Positions 55,410 to 64,000 of a stretch of 64,000 nt of DNA are shown here, one piece after another. Source of the stretch: Chrysomallon squamiferum (lineage: Eukaryota; Mollusca; Gastropoda; Neomphalida; Peltospiridae); NCBI GenBank assembly GCA_012295275.1, contig CM022669.1, forward strand, positions 1,979,140 through 2,043,139, written 5' to 3'. The notes under the pieces were generated by a model. The model saw only the letters and a program-made list of their open reading frames with translations, was not told the origin of the DNA and made no database searches. Both the position numbers and the translations under genes were made by a program. Position 1 is the first letter of the stretch, and each line of letters opens with the position of its first letter.

Positions 55410-55661
55410 CAGGGCCGGATTTCCCATATAGGCTTTCTAGGCTAGTGGATAGGGCGGCAGTTTATGTTACATAAATTCGTATTTTCACATTTGATTTATA
55501 AATAAATCATTATGTAAATTTAAACCATGTTTTTGCTTTCAACTAAATCATAAGTTATTCATATAAACTAAGTGGGAAGGGTGAGGGGGACTTCACCCGT
55601 GAGGAGAAGGCGGTAACATTTTTATAGCCTATGGGCGGCAAGAACATTAAATCCAAGCCTG
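55410..55661. mobile_element. hAT-like MITE, 252 bp
   Basis: The left end CAGGGCCGGATTT and the inverted right end CAGGCTTGGATTT agree at 10 of 13 positions, and each is followed inside by CCCATA-TAGGC or CCCATAGGC in inverted orientation. Flanks are GACCTAAT (55402-55409) and AACCTAAT (55662-55669): a candidate 8-base target duplication with one mismatch, the size made by hAT transposases. There is no coding capacity. Nearby flanking DNA also contains CCTAAT words, which weakens the duplication evidence somewhat. Confidence 0.6.
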
Positions 55662-57534
55662 AACCTAATCCTGACTAACTGATCCTAATTAATAAGAGTA
55701 ACAAAGTCACCAGTATGAAGCCTTTTTCTTCAGTATGAAGCCTAGTAATGTTAACAATTACCCCATGCAAACTATGTACTCTACAAACCCATACATTGTG
55801 TGACTTGTTTTCCTGTGATTTGTTTTTCCTATACTAAATTGTGACTTTTTTTCCAGCCGCTGTAACTCCGGTTACTACTACTGACATCACCACCACTACT
55901 CTTTTATAACTACTGCTGACAATAGTCTCTACCACAAATAATAACAAACTTACACTAATATGTCTTTTTAAAAAGAAGCATATCTTAAGGAAAACATTCC
56001 ACTTAGGTTTATTTTTCCGATCATTCCTTCAGCCAGCCTCAGATCCAGTTTGTTTTTACGGTTGAAAATCTTGGTATGTCTATGTTACATTTATTAGAAT
56101 AAAGAAATCTGTGAATAAACTGTTACATTTATTTCTTTGTTATATTAAAATTTGTTATGAACAATGTTATGAAGAAAATTATCTTTATATTTTTCATTAA
56201 ACACACACACACACGCACAGACACAGCTATACACAACAGATATTTTGATAAATACATAATAAAAAGTGGCCACTCAGCCATATCCTGATGTCTGAAGATT
56301 AATACAAATTAACTTTCTTTTGATTTCTTTTCAGCGACAATTTACTATTACAGAGCTGAAGTCTCTAATATATTTTCGTCATTGACTCCTTTAGGAATCC
56401 TTCTAATTATGAAAATGTAATAAAAGGAAGAACAGTTAATAAAAACATACATCTATAAAATTCGATAAATAAATCCACATTGCTTTATTATTGATTGTTC
56501 CTCATCTCTGAAGAGAAATGATTCATAATCTAATAATCATACTACTTCTACTACTACTGCTGCTGCTGCTGCTACTATTTTTACTACTGCAGTACAAAGT
56601 AACATTTCTTATCAGACGTATTTAACATACACACAAATTTTAAACTCAGCTTATCGTGTCAAATTTGATGATCTGTCTGGACTGGTGTCAACTTACAACG
56701 CGTTATCCTTTATTCGTCGCCAAAAACATTGATCTCTGGCCAAAAACCTTTACTGTCTGATTATTATTAAGGTGAAAGGCTGCATTAGCACAATAATAAG
56801 CAGTGGCAATATCTCTTAGACATTTCTGAATAGTGAGCTTAGCTTTAGAAATATGAATATTATTACTGTCGTAAAAGGATTAATGTATGTGACAGTGTTT
56901 AAATTACAGCACAAAACACATCTGTAAGACTGGTAATAAATTAATAATATTATTACTGTCAATAAAACAAAACTATTAGTAAGTGTGACATAATATTAAA
57001 ATTATTAATAAGTATTAAATAAATAATAATATTACCTGTATTATCAATATAAAAATATTAAATATAATGCCAATTGTATTAGTACTGTTACAGTGAAAGT
57101 ATTAATAAATAATATTATTGCAGTTAGTAGAAACATATTAAAGCGATATCATAAATGACATTTTATCGGCTTTTTCCATAACATATATAACGTAACAAAC
57201 ACTGCCTTGGAACTTGGTGAGATCATTCCTTGGTGAGATCATTCCTTGGTGAGATCATTCCTTGGTGAGATCATTCCTTGGTGAGATCATTCCTTGATGA
57301 TTCAGAAACAAAGTGTAACTTTGAAAATATCAGAATCTTGGTTTTGTATGAATACATACTGTAAACTATTTTGTAAAATAAACTATTATAAATATATTTG
57401 GAAGAAAATTGAAAGAAGACAAATTAATTTTACTGTTTGATCTACGTAATTATAATTTTATACATAAAAAACGCATAAGCTCTCACGGTTGGTTGGATTT
57501 GTGCTGGAAAGCCATGGACCTACTATTCTAGCCA
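55662..57534. other. Intergenic within relic region
   Basis: AT-rich sequence with (CA)n near 56200, (CTA)/(CTG)n near 56545-56580, and scattered ATTATTA-type words. A 16-bp tandem repeat lies at 57214-57293. I see no gene. Confidence 0.6.
57214..57293. repeat. 16-bp tandem repeat, five copies
   Basis: The unit TTGGTGAGATCATTCC is repeated five times without change, followed by a decayed start of a sixth (TTGATGA). Confidence 0.96.
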
Positions 57535-57985
57535 TGATTTAATCAAATTTATAAATATTTGTCTTTCCTTTTTGAAATGCTGCGACATCAACTCAAGTCA
57601 CCGGAAGCAAGGAAAAACGTAACGTTGTCGTGCACCATGCTGCATGTAGCTTTTTCAAATACTTTTCGAACGATGTTGTATTCTGTTAGATGTGAGAAAA
57701 ATAATGTTTATCTGAGTGAACAGCTAGGATTGGCTTATTTTTACCTCTTTGATCATATCTTTGAAATTTTTCTTTAGCTCTTTTTAAAATATTGGTTTCA
57801 AAAGTAAATTTTTTAGACCCTGTAAAATTGTTTCTTTAAACAATATTCTGTTTTGGAAGTTTTTCAAAAGAAATGTCGTAGTTGTTCTTTTTAACTTCGT
57901 GTAATGACATCCATTCCTCAGATTTCTTTTTAAAGTGAGATGAAAGTAAGCCCCAGTCTGGCAGTATTTTTCAAAAGATCTTCGG
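57535..57985 (-). pseudogene. GT11 alpha-1,2-fucosyltransferase relic, copy 2
   Basis: A second decayed copy homologous to 54275-54637. Pieces in different frames read SEEWMSLHEVKKNNYDISFE, then after a shift KFTFETNILKRAKEKFQRYD and KPILAVHSDKHYF, then after another shift VFEKATCSMVHDNVTFFLAS followed by GDLS-stop-CRS. The stop falls exactly where copy 1 has the Trp of the SDD-x-x-WC motif (TGG to TGA). At least two frameshifts and two stops make it a pseudogene. It extends further toward the N-terminus than copy 1. Confidence 0.7.
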
Positions 57986-58423
57986 TTATTCATTTACAGG
58001 TGCAGTTACCCAACCACCCACTGAAATGAATTGTTATATGACGATTGTTATTTTTCAGTATTATTAATCAACTATTTTCCAGTCGAAAGTAATCCGTGTT
58101 TCGCTTTATTATTAATACGTCCACCATTTTATGAACTTTATCTTAATAAATATACACTGAAGTATTAATAACCAGAAGTAGTCAAAATCCTCATTTTAAC
58201 CTTATGTTAGTTTTGAATTTTCCTTAAAACCTTTAGCAGGATGTATAGAATTTTTTTTTAAATTAATTTTATATCAAGGATAAAAATGAGATAAAGATAA
58301 AAAATGTAATAGTTTCCAGTTTCATCAGTTGAATTGGCAAAAAGTTGGTTGGAAATAAGAAAAAAATCATCAAATGTCAATCATTCTTTTTGAAACACTA
58401 GCATGTTGTTATAAAGATAGAAG

Positions 58424-60541
<2,118 letters not shown>

Positions 60542-60549
60542 TGGGTCTA

Positions 60550-60688
60550 TGACGTCATGTTATGACTTGTCATCTATATCTGTTTAAAAATCGTCAGGAC
60601 ACAACAAATTTCTAACGCGAGGAGAACTTGATTCAGTTGTCTAGAATTCTGAATACGAAAAGCAGACGTTTGTCAATTTGATGTTGAA
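60550..60688 (+). promoter_or_regulatory. Putative promoter of the third VWA gene
   Basis: A perfect palindromic cAMP-response-type site TGACGTCA lies at 60550-60557, followed by a TTTAAAAA TATA-like box at 60583-60590, about 100 bases before the start codon. An upstream ATG at 60681 overlaps the chosen start in another frame. Confidence 0.4.
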
Positions 60689-61094
60689 ATGTCAAAAACA
60701 ATCACCGTTTTATGCTGTGTTGTTCTCGTAAGTTTTATGAGATTACTGTATTTTTGTACATTTTGACTGTTTAGTTAATTTTTATCGTTATTTAAATTGT
60801 ATTATATTGTTTTATTTTTATTCATATGTACGCATGTGGATATGAAAATGTATGTTTGTGAATCTGTGTGTATATATGTCTTTCTGTATGTGTGATATAT
60901 TGTTGTGGGCGAACATATCCTATTCAGTCTACTCCTATTAGCATTGAGGAAAATAAAATATTTTAATTATGTATTTTATTTGAATCTTTTTAGTACACAG
61001 TTACTGGACGAAGTTATTCTGCTCCAGGTAAGTAAGTTTTTATTAATTTTTAGAGCGTGAAGATTTTATTTCATAAAATGTCATCCAGACAACA

Positions 61095-61193
<99 letters not shown>

Positions 61194-62602
61194 ATTGTTT
61201 AAAAAAAAAAAAAAAGACTATAGTTACATCATCATTTGATTTAAAAAAAAAAATTGAGTTTCTTTAATTACTTCTTTACTATCGATCACGTGAGATGACC
61301 ATTGTTTCATCATTCATTCACCTTTTTTCACACAAGTATGTATTCCTTTCTTCAATACCTCTCTCTCTCTTGTTTTCTTTTTCTTTCATTATTTAAAATA
61401 TTTTTTTGTTTATCGTGTTTTCTAATGTTTGATAATGTGTCCGATAGAAGTTAAATCAATAACAACAACAACAACAAAAATAGTAAAAATTAAAATATTC
61501 TATCAAGTTCTAACTTAAAATATTAATTTTTATATTTCTTAACATTTTTGTTTTCGATTAAAAAGAACAGAAAATTGGAAAGGGTGTTAAATGTTAGTAC
61601 TAAATATAGAACGAGCTAGAATCGCTGACAGTATCTTCTCGGTGAGCCTTTTAGGCTTTTTATACATTTCAGATTTGCCTTGCGTACGCTTTTCTGATCA
61701 GAGGGAAATTCACATCAGCAATTATTTGTTTGAAATCGATTAGAGCAGAAGTTATATATTTAACTAAATATAATCTTCTTATCGATCACAGATCATTATT
61801 TTACAAAAATCGAGTGAATAAATATTCATCATTTTAGGACAAGAACTCTTTAAAGAACCGACCTTTGATTCACTCTGGAGACAGACCAAGTCAGAATGAC
61901 ACTGTTACAGTTATTCACTTTTCATGACTAAGATGTTTTGACAGACACTGCACATCAGTATTACGCATTGATGATGACCTGTATCAAATGACAAATCTAA
62001 TTCTGGCTTCTGCGAGCTGCGGTGGCGCCATGGTTAAGCTCTTTAGATAAAAACCCGATTGCTGCTTGGAGCGCTCACTGCTGTTAGATTCTACTCAAAT
62101 AACTAAACAGATCTGTACTTTTTTTTTTAAACTAATTTTAACAAGAATGTTACAAATTGTTGTTAGATTTTATATTGAAGCAGATTTAGGTATAAATTCT
62201 ATATTTAATAACAAATTATCTGACGTTATTAACAGCAATTAACAAAACCTAATTTTCAGTATTATTTTTAATACAAGTCTTTGATTCTGAATATTTTTAA
62301 AGTTCTAACTGATACTGATTTATTTTGCATCATGGCATCCTTCGTGGTTAGATTCGCTTGTTACAAAGTTTTATTACTTATTAACAGTTGACAGCCTGGG
62401 TCTCTAAGCCATTCTTATTCTGCATTGGATTTGCGCAAGTTTCAGTTGAACTTCAGTGTAAAGATTGTTACTAGAAATATTAAAATGTTTATTTTACTGA
62501 ATATGTAATTTATTTGATATATTTGATTAACTGATTATTATGACTTTTCGAAAAAAGAACATTCGTTTCATTTTTAGAATAAATCATCCAACAAAGGCTC
62601 CA

Positions 62603-62637
<35 letters not shown>

Positions 62638-62717
62638 CATTATTTATGAAAGCATTTACATGTATTTATGTTCCAGAAGTGAAATTCAAATGTTGTCTTA
62701 AAAAATACTTTTTGAAC

Positions 62718-62779
<62 letters not shown>

Positions 62780-63521
62780 CGACTCATTTCCTCCATGTGC
62801 ATATTTTGTTAACTATAAAAGTAATGTATTCAGCTCCTTTCTCTAAACTCTTTCTTCTTCAGAGACGCTCTTTAAGGTGATTACTAAATAACGAAAATTT
62901 CGGTCTTTAATTTCAGCCACGAAACCGAACTGTCCTGAAAAAGTAGCAGATGTTATCTTCGTCTTCGATTCTTCTAGCTCCATCTGGGAGGACGAATTCA
63001 GCGAACATTTAAACTTCGTTGCAGACGTCGTTAGTTCTTTCAATATAGGACAGGGCAATATCAGAGTGGGTGTGGTCACTTTTGGTACAGATGTAAGGCT
63101 AGATTTTCACCTTGACCAGTATACTAATTCAGCTGACCTGATAACAGCCTTGAAAAACATACCTTATCTTGGCGGAGGAACAAGTACCGGCGATGCAATA
63201 AGATTCGCCCGGAAGGAAATGTTTCTAAAACAAAATGGCGGTCGATCATGGGCTGCTAGAATCCTTGTACTTGTAACTGATGGTTTCTCGCAGAATACAA
63301 CAGCCACGGCGATTGAGGCATCGATAGCGGTCAACGATGACATTGAAATATTTGCTATTGGTTTAGGCAGAGGTGTTGATGATTTTGAATTAAAGTGCAT
63401 TGCTAGCGAACCTACAGAAACGCACATCTTCAAAGTGAAAAGTCACGAATCCTTTGATATTATAAAAAGTCAAACTCAAAAAATAGTTTGTAAAAGTTAG
63501 TTGTTCTTTTTATCTTTTTAC

Positions 63522-63577
<56 letters not shown>

Positions 63578-63961
63578 GAAACAATCATAAAATAATTATT
63601 AGTTGGATTAAAATTTAAATATATTTTATTCAGTATTTATTGATAGTACGCCATTTTCTCTATTGTATTTATCTGTTTTTAAACATCCATTACACATACT
63701 AGTACAAACATTTTTATTTACTTTCTCTATTCTCAAAAACAGAACAACAACAACAACAACAACAATAATAGTAGTAGTAATAGTAAATTAAATTAAAGTA
63801 AACTGCCTTTCTTTTAGATGAATATTAAGGTAAAAGTATAAATGAGAAGTGTTTTATTTTAAATTGTTTATTTATTTGTTATTTATTATATTTTTTTTAC
63901 TATTTGTTAGCTTCATTCAAAGAAGAGACACCTAATTCAGAAATAGAGACTCCTAAGAAAC
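60689..63961 (+). CDS. Secreted VWA protein, third cluster member, 5' part
   Basis: Coding exons seen: 60689-60727, 60994-61027, 62917-63495, 63911-63961, with consistent phases (0,1,1,1) and GT-AG borders; the last ends in C|gtaagt, so the gene runs past the window. The first 234 residues are known. The signal peptide is MSKTITVLCCVVLYTVTGRS. VWA domain ~25-217 has an intact MIDAS: DSSSS at 42-46, GGGTSTGDA, VTDGFS. The next exon is acidic and Ser/Thr-rich (KEETPNSEIETPKK). It shares the architecture and exon phases of the two upstream genes but is more diverged (IPYLGGGTSTG against IPYLTGITNTH). The start at 60689 is chosen because it gives a good signal peptide and meets the donor in frame; the ATG at 60681 ends quickly. 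Whether a MIDAS-less second domain follows cannot be seen. Confidence 0.85.
61100..61190. repeat. (TA)n-(GA)n in intron 2 of the third VWA gene
   Basis: About 48 bases of TA running into about 42 bases of GA, the mirror arrangement of the (CT)n-(TA)n at 41100. Confidence 0.95.
62017..62100 (+). mobile_element. Possible tRNA-derived SINE relic in intron 2
   Basis: GCTGCGGTGGCGCCATGGTT followed by AAGCTC resembles the A-box head of tRNA-derived SINEs (GTGGC-CA-TGGTTA). No clear B box, tail or target duplication is seen. Confidence 0.25.
62719..62776. repeat. (TTA)n microsatellite in intron 2 of the third VWA gene
   Basis: About 57 bases of ATT units, giving a poly-Tyr artefact frame. Confidence 0.95.
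63523..63576. repeat. (TAA)n microsatellite in intron 3 of the third VWA gene
   Basis: About 54 bases of AAT units just after the VWA exon. Confidence 0.95.
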
Positions 63962-64000
63962 GTAAGTTTTAATTTAATCAGAATCCATAGCGAAACACAT

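Noticed and set aside
55990-56055. Fourth SINE-like core copy
   Set aside because: Only TTCAGCCAGCCTCAGATCC and a loose TTTATTTTTCC resemble the core; this is too little to separate from chance.
60681-60731. Upstream ATG at 60681 as the start of the third VWA gene
   Set aside because: It reaches a stop codon just after the splice donor and gives no signal peptide, whereas 60689 gives a hydrophobic leader and joins the next exon in phase.

Overview
This is eukaryotic (metazoan) nuclear DNA: very AT-rich, packed with microsatellites, with short exons joined by GT-AG introns. The gene content points to a lophotrochozoan, most likely a mollusc: a MALT1 paracaspase with death domain and immunoglobulin domains, a class A neuropeptide receptor of the vasopressin/GnRH-like superfamily, a cluster of secreted von Willebrand A (VWA) proteins, relics of GT11 fucosyltransferases, and short repeats resembling a SINE I associate with mollusc genomes. 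The taxonomic call is inference; no mitochondrial or rRNA marker is present.

Layout. (1) 1-4447: AT-rich 3' flank with no gene seen. (2) 4448-13062, minus: a complete MALT1-like gene in 17 coding exons whose phases all agree, giving 801 residues: death domain, three Ig domains, paracaspase with His and Cys, C-terminal Ig-like domain and a TRAF6-type motif. (3) 14090-15730: a 30-bp minisatellite with higher-order structure just upstream of MALT1. (4) 15.7-36.1 kb: a 20-kb stretch without a convincing gene; simple repeats, three SINE-like fragments and two weak exon-like ORFs. (5) 36167-39187, plus: a two-coding-exon GPCR of 415 residues with several class A switch motifs altered. (6) 42602-46157 and 49480-52652, plus: tandem paralogues, each a signal peptide, a short linker, a VWA domain with an intact metal site and a second VWA-like domain that has lost it. 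(7) 54.2-58.0 kb: a graveyard with two decayed minus-strand GT11 fucosyltransferase copies, a frameshifted FLYWCH zinc finger and a 252-bp hAT-like MITE. (8) 60689-63961, plus: the 5' part of a third, more distant VWA gene that runs off the window.

The VWA genes form one cluster and probably act outside the cell (adhesion, matrix or mucosal binding). MALT1 is an intracellular NF-kB signalling protease and the GPCR a neuropeptide receptor; nothing in the sequence links these to the cluster. Exon joins were made by eye from splice sites, reading phase and family resemblance.
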